A stretch of DNA of 64,000 bases, from contig JANQQK010000094.1 in assembly GCA_028289375.1 (NCBI GenBank), positions 1-64,000 on the forward strand, given 5' to 3'. Each line of letters starts with the position of its first letter. Position 1 is the stretch's first letter. Under the pieces are notes generated by a model. It ran no database searches and was not told the DNA's origin. It was given only the letters and a program-made list of their open reading frames with translations. The position numbers were made by a program, and so were the translations under genes. Below are positions 28,603-36,852 of this stretch, in pieces. The stretch is from Phycisphaerae bacterium (lineage in GTDB: Bacteria > Planctomycetota > Phycisphaerae > UBA1845).

Positions 28603-30591
28603 CTAATTTGAGGGGGAGGTGTCGGTACCGGTGAATTTCAGTGACAGGTGGGCTTCGAGATGATTCGATGAGGTTTCGACGACGTCGATATCGACAAAGC
28701 CGATGCGCGTGAGCATGGACTGCAATTGCCGAACAGCGCCGATCGGATCGCCGAATGACTGTGTGACCGGCGTTGGCGCGCCGGTCGGCACGCTGACGTC
28801 GATCATCGCATCTGCCCGTCGAACACGGAAAGTCCACTGATTTCGCCGACTGGCGGACGCCATCAATGCTCGCAGATCAGCGCGGGCATGTTTCAGCGCC
28901 AGGAACCGATCGTTGAACCCGAGGATTTCATCTCCGGCGCGGAGGCGACCTCCCGCGCGGCTGCGCGGATCGACCCGCACGACCTTGACCGAGCCGGGCG
29001 TGGAGCCATCCGACACGCTGATGCCAAGCTTGACGCGATCGCGACCTGATACCCCCTGCGTCAGCCACCGTGACAGAACGCTCTGAGGGTCAGCCAACCA
29101 CGCGCCGAGGGTCCGCGCGATGCTCTCAGGTTGCACGACGGCGCGATACGAAGCTCTGGCAGGAGTCTTGGCGTCATCCATGAACGCAGCAAGCTCACCG
29201 ATACGCGGGGCAAGACCAAGTCGGGCGTCGATGATGTTGCGAATGTGGTCGGCGCCAACGGCAAGAACGAAGGATCGACCGATCGCGGCGAATGCGGGCT
29301 GGAATTCGCCGCCCGCCTCGGCTGCGATCATCGGCTCGGTCACACCGGGAATGGTCAACTCGTGTATGCGGAAACCCAGATACTCGCTGGATTGCAAACG
29401 CGGCCGGGGACCGCCCTGCTCGCGGCGACGCAGGTCGAACCAGTCGACGACGACCTGCAGGGTGTCGGCCAGCGATTCCGAGCAACGTGCGGCCTGCGGC
29501 GTTTCGAAGAGAATCGCGAACTGCGGGACGTCGGGGCCGTCACCGAGATGCTGATCCCACGCGATCACGGCGTCGGTGCCGAGTTTGCCGAGGATTCGTT
29601 CGGTCACCTCATTGACGTCGAGAACTTCCGCCAGTCCTGCCAGAAATCGCTGTCCATCGCTCGAGGAGTCGACGCGTAACGCCCGCCGCACGACATCGAC
29701 CGGATCGATCGTCGACGTCCAGACGGCCAACGTGGTCTGCGGCAAGCTGGCGAGCTTCGATCGCGGGACGGCTGGTTTCGGTTTTCCATCGGCATTGGTC
29801 TGCGGCGCACGAACCGTGACGTCGATGCGGTCATCCGAGAAATAGATGCCCGCACTGGCATGGCGTGTCGCATTGGGAAGCAGACCAGCCAATTGCGGTT
29901 GGGCTTGAAGATCGACAAAGACGGTGCCGTCGCGGTTCTCGGGGAGTTCGCCAGCGGTGCGGCGGAACGCAGGACGCGTCGCCAACGATTCATCCGTTTT
30001 TCCGCGCATCAGTTGAACCGCTTGTCGGTACAGTCCGTCGCGATGTCGTCGCCGGCCGACCACCAGCACCTCGCCATCGGTTGCGACCGCGAGAAAAGTC
30101 TTCGACGTGTAAACCGTGACATGCCCGTCACCGTCAATGGCATCGTAGCTGATCGGCTCGAACACCCGGTTGATCAGATCGGTGTCGCCCTCCATCGCGA
30201 CGATCATCACACCGTCTGCCAACCGTTCCCAGGAAGGAGCAGCCACCGCGATGCGGTGCTTGAAGAGATCACGCGGGTCGCCATCAGCGGGAACACCGAG
30301 GCTGCGGAGCAGGAACTGACGCAGGTCGCCTGTGTCAGCATCGTCTGTCGACGCATCACCGACGAGCAATTCGTAGAGTTGAAAGGCCTGTTTCGCTTTC
30401 GCGGTCGTGCCACCGGCGGCCAGTTGATCGAAGGATACGTAAAACCCTGCGTCAGCGCCGACGAAACGGGCGAGGGAATTTTGCTTGGCGGGGGTTTTCA
30501 ATTTGGCCACTTGCGCGGTCAGGCTTGATGCACTGCAGCACATCACAGCCACACCGATCAGCAGCGCGTTGGCAACATTCCCCCGGGTCAT
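28603..30591 (-). CDS. Exported PDZ-domain protein, third gene of a sigma/anti-sigma operon
   Basis: The 662-residue protein has a signal peptide (VANALLIGVAVMCCSASSLTAQ) and a long unassigned body with FVGADAGFYVSFDQLAAGG near the start, a style seen in planctomycete proteins with two related halves. A PDZ domain lies near 530-610 (VRVDPRSRAGGRLRAGDEIL). No serine-protease triad is visible, so it probably binds rather than cuts. A GTG at 30654 overlapping the anti-sigma stop is another possible start; ATG 30591 is chosen because the signal follows directly. The gene order suggests a role in sensing envelope state for the sigma factor. Confidence 0.7.
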   Translation of the reverse strand: MTRGNVANALLIGVAVMCCSASSLTAQVAKLKTPAKQNSLARFVGADAGFYVSFDQLAAGGTTAKAKQAFQLYELLVGDASTDDADTGDLRQFLLRSLGVPADGDPRDLFKHRIAVAAPSWERLADGVMIVAMEGDTDLINRVFEPISYDAIDGDGHVTVYTSKTFLAVATDGEVLVVGRRRHRDGLYRQAVQLMRGKTDESLATRPAFRRTAGELPENRDGTVFVDLQAQPQLAGLLPNATRHASAGIYFSDDRIDVTVRAPQTNADGKPKPAVPRSKLASLPQTTLAVWTSTIDPVDVVRRALRVDSSSDGQRFLAGLAEVLDVNEVTERILGKLGTDAVIAWDQHLGDGPDVPQFAILFETPQAARCSESLADTLQVVVDWFDLRRREQGGPRPRLQSSEYLGFRIHELTIPGVTEPMIAAEAGGEFQPAFAAIGRSFVLAVGADHIRNIIDARLGLAPRIGELAAFMDDAKTPARASYRAVVQPESIARTLGAWLADPQSVLSRWLTQGVSGRDRVKLGISVSDGSTPGSVKVVRVDPRSRAGGRLRAGDEILGFNDRFLALKHARADLRALMASASRRNQWTFRVRRADAMIDVSVPTGAPTPVTQSFGDPIGAVRQLQSMLTRIGFVDIDVVETSSNHLEAHLSLKFTGTDTSPSN

Positions 30592-30650
30592 GAACACGTT
30601 TTGAGACCTTGTTGTCTGGTTGTGCGAATCACGCGATCGCCGGGCGGCGA

Positions 30651-31268
30651 TCACAATTCTTCGATTTCCAGGTCAGACGAGACTTTCAGCTCAACCGCCG
30701 AAGGTGCCGAACGTAGCGGTGCGGCATCCACAGCGGTGTCCGATTGCAACTGATGCAGCAGTTGTTCAAAGGACACCTGCCCCATCTCCATCAGCAGTTG
30801 GGCACCGTTGGCTTTGTTGCGGACGTTGGTCTGAACCTGACGCACCATCGAGTCGGCTGCGACTTCGATGTCGGCCCCTTTGACGGCTGATTTCTTGTAG
30901 ACCTTTTCGCCGGCAATACGGACGCCGGGATCGCCAAACCACATGTTGAACGCAATCACCACGCTGGCCGCCGCCGCCAGCAATCCACCGCCAGCCATGA
31001 CCCGACGGTTCAACCACAGCGGTATCCGCAATGTCGGTGGCTGCGGCGTTTCAACGCAGGCAAGCAGACGATCCGTAAACTCCGGAGCGAGATCGACGCT
31101 GTCGTCGCGACCCGTCGCGATCACATGACCCGCGACTTCCATCAACGCCAATTCGTGGCGGCACTCGGCGCAGGCAAGACGGTGGGCGGCCAACTCCGTC
31201 TCCAGCGTCGGAGAGAGTTCACCGTTGAGGTGTGCATCAAAGAGGTTTTTTGCCTGTTCGCAGTTCAT
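30651..31268 (-). CDS. Zinc-finger anti-sigma factor, membrane-anchored
   Basis: The 205-residue protein has an N-terminal ZAS-type domain: MNCEQAKNLFDAHLNGEL, then HRLACAECRHEL with the H-x3-C-x2-C pattern. One membrane helix (VMAGGGLLAAAASVVIAFNM, about 90-110) follows, and then a periplasmic part rich in Val/Lys. It should hold the ECF sigma factor encoded 68 bases upstream in an inactive complex until a signal releases it. The downstream PDZ protein may take part in that sensing. The stop overlaps a potential start of that gene. Confidence 0.88.
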   Translation of the reverse strand: MNCEQAKNLFDAHLNGELSPTLETELAAHRLACAECRHELALMEVAGHVIATGRDDSVDLAPEFTDRLLACVETPQPPTLRIPLWLNRRVMAGGGLLAAAASVVIAFNMWFGDPGVRIAGEKVYKKSAVKGADIEVAADSMVRQVQTNVRNKANGAQLLMEMGQVSFEQLLHQLQSDTAVDAAPLRSAPSAVELKVSSDLEIEEL

Positions 31269-31335
31269 TCGTTTCGTTTTTGCCTTCGAGGGTAATGTCC
31301 GTGCGGATCAGCTTTCGCGCCGATCTCACCATCTC

Positions 31336-31977
31336 TTACCCGGCCAAACCACCGAGGCTGCGGAGTTTTCCGGTTTCCTGCGTGACCTGTGGTTCGAGCA
31401 TTTCCTTAAGCCGTGCGCGGGCACGATGCAGATGGCTCTTCACAGTCGCCACCGGCAACTCCAGCACCTGTGCGATATCATGACAGCCGTGGCCATGACG
31501 ATAAAACAGCAAGACCGCAGCTCGCTGCGGCGGACTCAACTTGTCCACTGCATCCCACACCGTGACCGTGAGGTGCCGCGCTTCGTCACTCTCCGCCGTC
31601 AACTCGTCAGCGTCTGGACCAGCGTAAGCGACATGGCCAAACTCGACGTCACCGGTCAGTGGCTTGGTGCGACGCATCGCGTTGAGACTGAGTCGATACG
31701 CGATGGTGAACAGCCACGTGCTGAAGCGGTAGTCTGTTGAGAATGACTTGAGATTGGCGAACGCCTTGAGGAACGCGTCCTGCACAATCTCTTCGGCGTC
31801 GTGGTGGTTGCGGATCATGCGTCGCACGAATGCGAAGACACGGTCCTTGTGCGCATCGATCAATTCGCGCAGCGCCGTTGTGTCGCCGCGTCGGGCGCGG
31901 TCGATGAGGCGCTTCTCCGCCTGTCTGAGCTGAGCGTCTGATCGGTCGTTGGTCATGGTATCGTGCGTTTCCGTCAT
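31336..31977 (-). CDS. ECF RNA polymerase sigma factor (RpoE/SigW-like) with cognate anti-sigma
   Basis: The product is 213 residues from ATG 31977. Region 2 reads ALRELIDAHKDRVFAFVRRM with NHHDAEEIVQDAFLKAFANL, and region 4 reads LSPPQRAAVLLFYRHGHGCHDIAQVLELPVATVKSHLHRARARL. It is co-directional with the zinc-finger anti-sigma gene. A TATAAT overlaps the first ATG pair (31977/31980), so translation may begin at the ATG at 31956 instead, which has GGAA 13 bases upstream. Autoregulation is common in such operons but no clear sigma-specific promoter pair could be proven by eye. Confidence 0.9.
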   Translation of the reverse strand: MTETHDTMTNDRSDAQLRQAEKRLIDRARRGDTTALRELIDAHKDRVFAFVRRMIRNHHDAEEIVQDAFLKAFANLKSFSTDYRFSTWLFTIAYRLSLNAMRRTKPLTGDVEFGHVAYAGPDADELTAESDEARHLTVTVWDAVDKLSPPQRAAVLLFYRHGHGCHDIAQVLELPVATVKSHLHRARARLKEMLEPQVTQETGKLRSLGGLAG

Positions 31978-32107
31978 CATTATACTCGTATCGAACCGAC
32001 GCCGTTGCAAACTTTCGGGGTCCGCATAGACTTCCCCGGCCCACATGGAGATTCGCCTGCCGCCGGTCGCGTCGGCCTTGGCCTAACGCCTTGTGTGGCA
32101 GACAATT

Positions 32108-32575
32108 ATGGCGAAACCACAGCAAAAATCCACCCCCAGGGTCCGAAACAAGAAGGCCACCCACCAATTTGAGCTGCTCGAAAAGTTCGAATGCGGGATT
32201 GTCCTGACCGGAACCGAGGTAAAAAGCCTCCGCGCGGGCGGCTGCTCGCTCGATGAGAGCTACGCGCGGCACAAGGATGGTGAGATCTGGCTGATTGGCT
32301 GCAACATACCACCCTACTCGCATGGGTCGGACACAAACCACGAGCCAACGCGGGCACGTAAACTCTTGCTTCACAAACAACAGATTCGCAAGATCGCTCC
32401 AAAGCTGAAGACGCAGGGCCTGACGCTGGTGCCGGTCGATATCCACTTCAACGAGCGTGGGTTGGCCAAGGTGACCATTGCGCTGGCGAAGGGCAAGAAA
32501 CAGACGGACAAGCGGCAGGATTTGAAGAAAAAGGACGCCAAACGCGACATGGATCGGGCGATGCGGCGGCGATAG
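32108..32575 (+). CDS. smpB: SsrA-binding protein SmpB
   Basis: The 155-residue protein matches SmpB throughout: NKKATHQFELLEKFECGIVL, TGTEVKSLRAGGCSLDESYA, and the basic C-terminal tail (KGKKQTDKRQDLKKKDAKRD) that inserts in the empty mRNA channel. It binds tmRNA and rescues stalled ribosomes. ATG 32108 is preferred to an in-frame upstream start at 32093. It is divergent from the sigma gene and lies 12 bases before the mutase gene. No tmRNA gene is seen in the window. Confidence 0.97.
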   Translation: MAKPQQKSTPRVRNKKATHQFELLEKFECGIVLTGTEVKSLRAGGCSLDESYARHKDGEIWLIGCNIPPYSHGSDTNHEPTRARKLLLHKQQIRKIAPKLKTQGLTLVPVDIHFNERGLAKVTIALAKGKKQTDKRQDLKKKDAKRDMDRAMRRR

Positions 32576-32587
32576 GGGAATTCTGGA

Positions 32588-33952
32588 ATGACGTTGATCA
32601 AAAGCGTGTCGGGTGTGCGGGGCATCGTGCGGGGCGACGGGGTGACACTGACGGCCGACGTCGCTCGCGATCTGGGGCGGGCGTATGCGACCTATCTGAA
32701 GCGGGCCGGATTGGCGGCGGATGGTGCGTTTCTGGTGGCGGGTCGTGATGGGCGGACGACGGGGCAGGCGTTGCTCGATGCGTTCGCTTCCGGGGCGGCA
32801 GCCAGTGGGATGGCGGTCGTCGACATCGGGGTCGTGACGACGCCGGGTGTGGCGATGATGGTGCGGGCGACCGGTGCGACGGCGGGCATTGTCGTGACAG
32901 CCAGCCACAATCCGGGGCAGTGGAACGGGTTGAAGCTGATGACAGCTGATGGGCAGGCGCCCGAGGCGGCGGACGCGGAGAAGATCTTCGCAGTGCTCGA
33001 TGCGGGGGATTTTGTGGATGAGCCGGTGACGGCTGCGAAGTCGGTGGACATCGATCCGCATGAGCATCATGTGTCGACCGTGTTGAAGAATGTTGATGTC
33101 GCGGCGATTCGGGCGCGTGGATTCAACGTGGTGCTCGACAGCATCAATGGGGCTGGGGCGACGGCGGGGAGGATGCTGCTGGAACGGCTTGGCTGTTCGG
33201 TGACGCATCTGAACGCCGAGCCGGCGGATGAGTTTGCGCACACGCCCGAGCCGATTGTGGCCAATCTGGGGCAGTTGTGTGATGCTGTTCGCGAGCATGG
33301 GGCCGACGTGGGATTCGCGCAGGACCCGGATGCCGATCGACTGGCGTTGGTGGACGAGCATGGCACGTTCATCGGCGAGGAGTACACGCTTGCGTTGTGT
33401 GCGCGTCGCGTATTTGAAACGACGCCCGGTTCGGCGGCGGCGAATCTGTCGACGTCGCGGATGATCGATGACATTGCGGCTGACTGTGGGTGTGTCGTGC
33501 ATCGGTCGGCGGTTGGTGAGGCCAACCTGGTCGAGGTGATGAAGCGCGAGGGTTGCGTGATTGGCGGCGAGGGCAATGGCGGGATCATCGATCCGCGCGT
33601 GGTGCATGTGCGGGACAGTCTTGCGGGCATGGCGTTGACGCTTGACCTGTTGGCCGCCAATGGTTCGACGGTGTCGGGCGAGGTTGGGCGGATTACGCGT
33701 TATACGATGTTGAAGGAGAAGGTGACGTGCGATCGCGATCGGATCGCCGCTGCCGTGTCGGCCGTCCGCGACCGCTACGCCGGTGAGCAGATCAACGACA
33801 TCGACGGTGTCCGCGTGGATTGGCCTGATGAGAAGAAATGGGTGCACGTCCGCGGGTCGAACACAGAGCCGATCATGCGCATCATCGTGGAAGCGGCGGA
33901 TGCGGGGGCTGGAGAATCACTCATGGAAGATGTGAAACGCTTCTGTGGCTAA
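32588..33952 (+). CDS. Phosphohexomutase (phosphomannomutase / phosphoglucosamine mutase type)
   Basis: The 454-residue enzyme has all marks of the alpha-D-phosphohexomutase superfamily: the phosphoserine loop VTASHNPGQWNG (S106), metal loop DPDADRLAL (about 245-253), sugar-binding GGEGNGG (about 320) and phosphate-binding RGSNTEPIMRI near the C-terminus. It interconverts hexose 1- and 6-phosphates. The pattern resembles archaeal-type GlmM and ManB; the sequence does not decide between glucosamine and mannose substrates. It lies 12 bases after smpB. Confidence 0.9.
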   Translation: MTLIKSVSGVRGIVRGDGVTLTADVARDLGRAYATYLKRAGLAADGAFLVAGRDGRTTGQALLDAFASGAAASGMAVVDIGVVTTPGVAMMVRATGATAGIVVTASHNPGQWNGLKLMTADGQAPEAADAEKIFAVLDAGDFVDEPVTAAKSVDIDPHEHHVSTVLKNVDVAAIRARGFNVVLDSINGAGATAGRMLLERLGCSVTHLNAEPADEFAHTPEPIVANLGQLCDAVREHGADVGFAQDPDADRLALVDEHGTFIGEEYTLALCARRVFETTPGSAAANLSTSRMIDDIAADCGCVVHRSAVGEANLVEVMKREGCVIGGEGNGGIIDPRVVHVRDSLAGMALTLDLLAANGSTVSGEVGRITRYTMLKEKVTCDRDRIAAAVSAVRDRYAGEQINDIDGVRVDWPDEKKWVHVRGSNTEPIMRIIVEAADAGAGESLMEDVKRFCG

Positions 33953-34397
33953 GAACGTTCGTAGATTGACTCTCGCACAAGCTCTGTTGTTCTGGATTTG
34001 CGTTGGAACGGCTTTGGGCATTCTTGCCGGAGTCCTGCTCGGCCGCGGTGAAAGTGGGGCGGATTGGCGTGTGTTTGGCGGCGCATGGGTGGGCTTGGTC
34101 AGTGCACTCGCGGTGTCACCTGCGATTATCTATCTACTGAGGCCCAAGCGCTTCCGCCAATCGGCGATGATTGTCGTTGCGGTGGGAATCATCGCAATAG
34201 TCCTTTCGACTCGATTCAGCAGTGGACAGGCAGTCTTGCTGTGGACCGCTGGCTTGATGCTGACAGCCAGCGCCGTCTTGAATCGGATACTCCCCCGTAG
34301 AAATGAACTCATGCAATCACTTTGCTCGCATTGCAATTACGACCTGAACAAGAATATCAGTGGTCGATGCCCGGAGTGTGGGCACGAACTTGGCTGA
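33945..34397 (+). CDS. Membrane protein with C-terminal planctomycete-type zinc ribbon
   Basis: The 150-residue protein starts at GTG 33945, overlapping the mutase stop by 8 bases. Four hydrophobic helices (LFWICVGTALGILAGVLLG, WVGLVSALAVSPAIIYLL, MIVVAVGIIAIVL, AVLLWTAGLMLTASAVL) end in a basic stretch, then CSHCNYDLNKNISGRCPECG near the C-terminus. This matches the ribbon at the N-terminus of the protein at 11459-11935 in spacing and in YD and GRCPECG. A cytoplasmic metal-binding knuckle on a small membrane protein is likely. The function is unknown. Confidence 0.75.
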   Translation: MAKNVRRLTLAQALLFWICVGTALGILAGVLLGRGESGADWRVFGGAWVGLVSALAVSPAIIYLLRPKRFRQSAMIVVAVGIIAIVLSTRFSSGQAVLLWTAGLMLTASAVLNRILPRRNELMQSLCSHCNYDLNKNISGRCPECGHELG

Positions 34398-34527
34398 GCG
34401 CACACTTATCGTGCATCGCGCGATCGACGCACATACCTAACAATGCTCTCCGTTGCGTTTATGGTCGCTGTGTTGATCGTCCAAATGACTACGAACATGA
34501 GCACACGTGGTTAGTTTTCAAGCGACG

Positions 34528-35427
34528 TCAATCTGCGTCGAACCAGACGCCGAGTTTGCGGACGTACAGTTCGGCTGGTTTGAAGGGGACGATGGGGAAG
34601 CGGGCGAGGGTGAGGAGGAGGCCCGTTAGTTTGAGCTTGGAGAGGGCGGCGGCGGAAGGTGCGGGACTTGCGTGTTGGCCGTTGGTCTTTTGCAGGACGA
34701 TGGGGTTCCAGGCCAACTCGCCGTCGATCAGGGTCAGGCCATTCTGTTTGTAGAGCGCGAGGCTGCCGCTGTGTTTGCGATTGGCGCGGAGGTGGGTGGG
34801 GTTGGCTTTCTGGATGAGCATGAAGGGGGCATTGACGACGAAGTGGCCCATCGGGCGGATGTAGCGGACGAGCTGGCCGACGAAGTCCTGCGGGTTGGGG
34901 ACGTGTTCGAGGACGTCGAGGCAGACCACCGCGTCGTATTCCTCGTGTGGGATGGCCTCTGGATCGGTGATGACGCTGATGGGCAGGTCGGCGTCGTTGA
35001 ACACGCGTGTGGCGAATTGCTGCGACAGGCCGGGAAGTTCGAAGTAGGTAACGTCGTGGCCTTTCTGGGCGAGTGCGACCGAATCGAAGCCAAGTCCGTC
35101 GCCGATGTTGAGCAGTTTGAGTGGTTTGTCGGCGATCTTGGCGAGGTGATCGGCGACGGCTTGTCGCATTTGCGCTTTGGCGCCGTTGCGGTTCCAGATG
35201 ATCAATTCGTAGAGGAAGGCGTCGGTTTCGCTGTAGAAGTTGGCCATGGCGTCGGACCAGACGTGCGGGGTGATGCCGGCTTGGCGGACGGCGGTCGCGA
35301 CGGCGGAGCCGGGGCGGTCGAATTCGGCGCGGAGGCGCTGCTTGACCGTGTCGGCGGGTTGGTTGGTCAGATCGGCGATCCAGGTGACGATTTTGTGGTA
35401 ATCGTTGAGGCAGCCGGGGAAGGACAT
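34528..35427 (-). CDS. SAM-dependent methyltransferase, class I
   Basis: The product is 299 residues from ATG 35427; in-frame GTGs at 35451 and 35457 are alternatives without a clear ribosome binding site. The SAM-binding motif I is LLNIGDGLGFDSVAL, motif II region ELPGLS, and motif IV is VVCLDVLEHVPNP, as in UbiE/SmtA-like methyltransferases. A long helical N-terminal part (about 1-100) precedes it. It lies 60 bases after a glycosyltransferase 9 gene on the same strand, so a glycan or lipid substrate is plausible but unproven. Confidence 0.82.
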   Translation of the reverse strand: MSFPGCLNDYHKIVTWIADLTNQPADTVKQRLRAEFDRPGSAVATAVRQAGITPHVWSDAMANFYSETDAFLYELIIWNRNGAKAQMRQAVADHLAKIADKPLKLLNIGDGLGFDSVALAQKGHDVTYFELPGLSQQFATRVFNDADLPISVITDPEAIPHEEYDAVVCLDVLEHVPNPQDFVGQLVRYIRPMGHFVVNAPFMLIQKANPTHLRANRKHSGSLALYKQNGLTLIDGELAWNPIVLQKTNGQHASPAPSAAALSKLKLTGLLLTLARFPIVPFKPAELYVRKLGVWFDAD

Positions 35428-35487
35428 CGATGCTTGGCGTTGGTCGTTCACAATCACGGTTCGGTCAGTGTAGCGGGGGATAAGTGT

Positions 35488-36375
35488 CTAGCAATGATCC
35501 GCCGAGCCGGTCGCCGATTCGACGATGGCGGCGATGTCCTCGTCGGCTGCGGGGAACGGGCGGATGTGCACGCTCGGGCCGACGGGTGACCATACGGTTG
35601 GATCGGTTGGTCCGAACAGGGCGACGGTCGTCAGTCCGAGTGCGGCGGCGACATGGGTCATGCCGGCGTCGTTTCCGATGAAGGCGGCGGCGTGGTCGAG
35701 ATGATCGGCGGCGATGGCGATGTCGGATTCGTCGATGACGGGGGCGGACTGTTCGAGGCGCTCTTTGAAGGCGTGGCCATGCCAGTCGCGTTCGGTGGGG
35801 CCGATCATCCAACGGACGTCAACACAGTGTTTCCGAAGGTGGGCGACGATGCGTTCGAACGTTTCGATCGGGGCGCACTTGGCTTTTCCACCGCTGCCGG
35901 GGTGGATGATGACGCCGGTGCGATCGGCGAATTGCGACGTGATCAGGCGTTGGGTGGGTGATGGGGGTTCGGCTGGGATGCCCGCGTCGCGGAGGGATTG
36001 GGTCCAGACGTTGGTGACGTGTCGCGGTTCTGACGGAATGGGATCGAGGGTGACGACGCGTGCGGGGCAGGACTGGCGCAGGTTCGCGTGAAAACGAGCG
36101 TCGCCCTTGCAACAGTTGATCACGAGGTCGTCGGCGGACAGTGGCCAGTCGATTGATGATTCTGGCTTGGGTGCGTAGAGAACATGCAGCGGGATCGTCT
36201 CGACGTCGAGAGCGCGGTCCATGACGTGGCGATCAGCGAGCCAGTGCACCAAGCCGCACCGGGCGGCGACAGTGATGCGAGCGGATCGAAACACGTTCCG
36301 CAGCGGCGGGATGAGCTGCGCGGTCAGCACCAGATCGCCGACCGCACCGGCATGCAGAATCAGGATGTCGCGCAC
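35488..36375 (-). CDS. Glycosyltransferase family 9 (heptosyltransferase-like)
   Basis: The 295-residue enzyme has the GT9 marks: ILILHAGAVGDLVLTAQLIP at the N-terminus, VIIHPGSGGKAKCAPIETF in the middle and FIGNDAGMTHVAAALGLTTVALFG (donor site) near the end. It adds a heptose or related sugar to a lipopolysaccharide-like acceptor in the inner membrane. GTG 36375 is chosen; an upstream GTG at 36408 would overlap the cytochrome gene by 22 bases. Its neighbours are a methyltransferase and a cytochrome. Confidence 0.88.
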   Translation of the reverse strand: MRDILILHAGAVGDLVLTAQLIPPLRNVFRSARITVAARCGLVHWLADRHVMDRALDVETIPLHVLYAPKPESSIDWPLSADDLVINCCKGDARFHANLRQSCPARVVTLDPIPSEPRHVTNVWTQSLRDAGIPAEPPSPTQRLITSQFADRTGVIIHPGSGGKAKCAPIETFERIVAHLRKHCVDVRWMIGPTERDWHGHAFKERLEQSAPVIDESDIAIAADHLDHAAAFIGNDAGMTHVAAALGLTTVALFGPTDPTVWSPVGPSVHIRPFPAADEDIAAIVESATGSADHC

Positions 36376-36386
36376 GCGGCCGGCGT

Positions 36387-36803
36387 CTAGCGATACTTGT
36401 TGTGACACGGCTTGCAGGTGGTCATGAGTTCGCCATGGGAGGTGCGGGCTTTGTCAATGTCCTGTGCTTCGGCGGCGGAGGCGATGCGTCGGGCGGTCAC
36501 GCGGAAGCGGCCTGCGTGGGTCTGCCAGTCGGCTTCGGTTTCGGGTTGCTGGAAGGTGAGGACGTTTCCGATTTCGGCGAGCAGTCGGCTGTTGTGGGCG
36601 ATCTCATTGAAGTCGGTGCCTTCCTTGAGGTCGGCCTTGAGCGTACCGCCGAGCATCTTGCCGAGTTCCATGAGGTCCTCGACGGTGGCGATGGGTTTGT
36701 AGCCGGTGCGCGAGTCGTGGAAATGGCCTCGGGCCATCAGGGCGGCAACGCAAAGCATCATGGCGGAGACGGCGATAATCGGTTTGGCGGTCGAACGGGT
36801 CAC
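36387..36803 (-). CDS. Exported cytochrome c, c'/c556-like, C-terminal CxxCH
   Basis: The 138-residue protein starts at GTG 36803, with AAGGAG 6 bases before it. The N-terminal hydrophobic anchor is IIAVSAMMLCVAALMA. The only heme site is CKPCH five residues from the end, as in the four-helix cytochromes c' and c556. Predicted helices carry DLMELGKMLGGTLK and FRVTARRIASAAEAQD. It should bind one covalent heme in the periplasm. A sixth ligand, such as the N-terminal Met in c556, could be the Met in VEDLMELG. The partner is unknown. Confidence 0.85.
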   Translation of the reverse strand: MTRSTAKPIIAVSAMMLCVAALMARGHFHDSRTGYKPIATVEDLMELGKMLGGTLKADLKEGTDFNEIAHNSRLLAEIGNVLTFQQPETEADWQTHAGRFRVTARRIASAAEAQDIDKARTSHGELMTTCKPCHNKYR

Positions 36804-36852
36804 GGGATTCTCCTTTCGCTGATCGGACGAACGAATTGTCGCAGCTGGTCGG

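Noticed and set aside
31649..33847. 732-codon open frame on the minus strand
   Set aside because: Antisense to smpB and the phosphohexomutase, both of which have clear family motifs; its composition is His/Arg/Pro shadow sequence.
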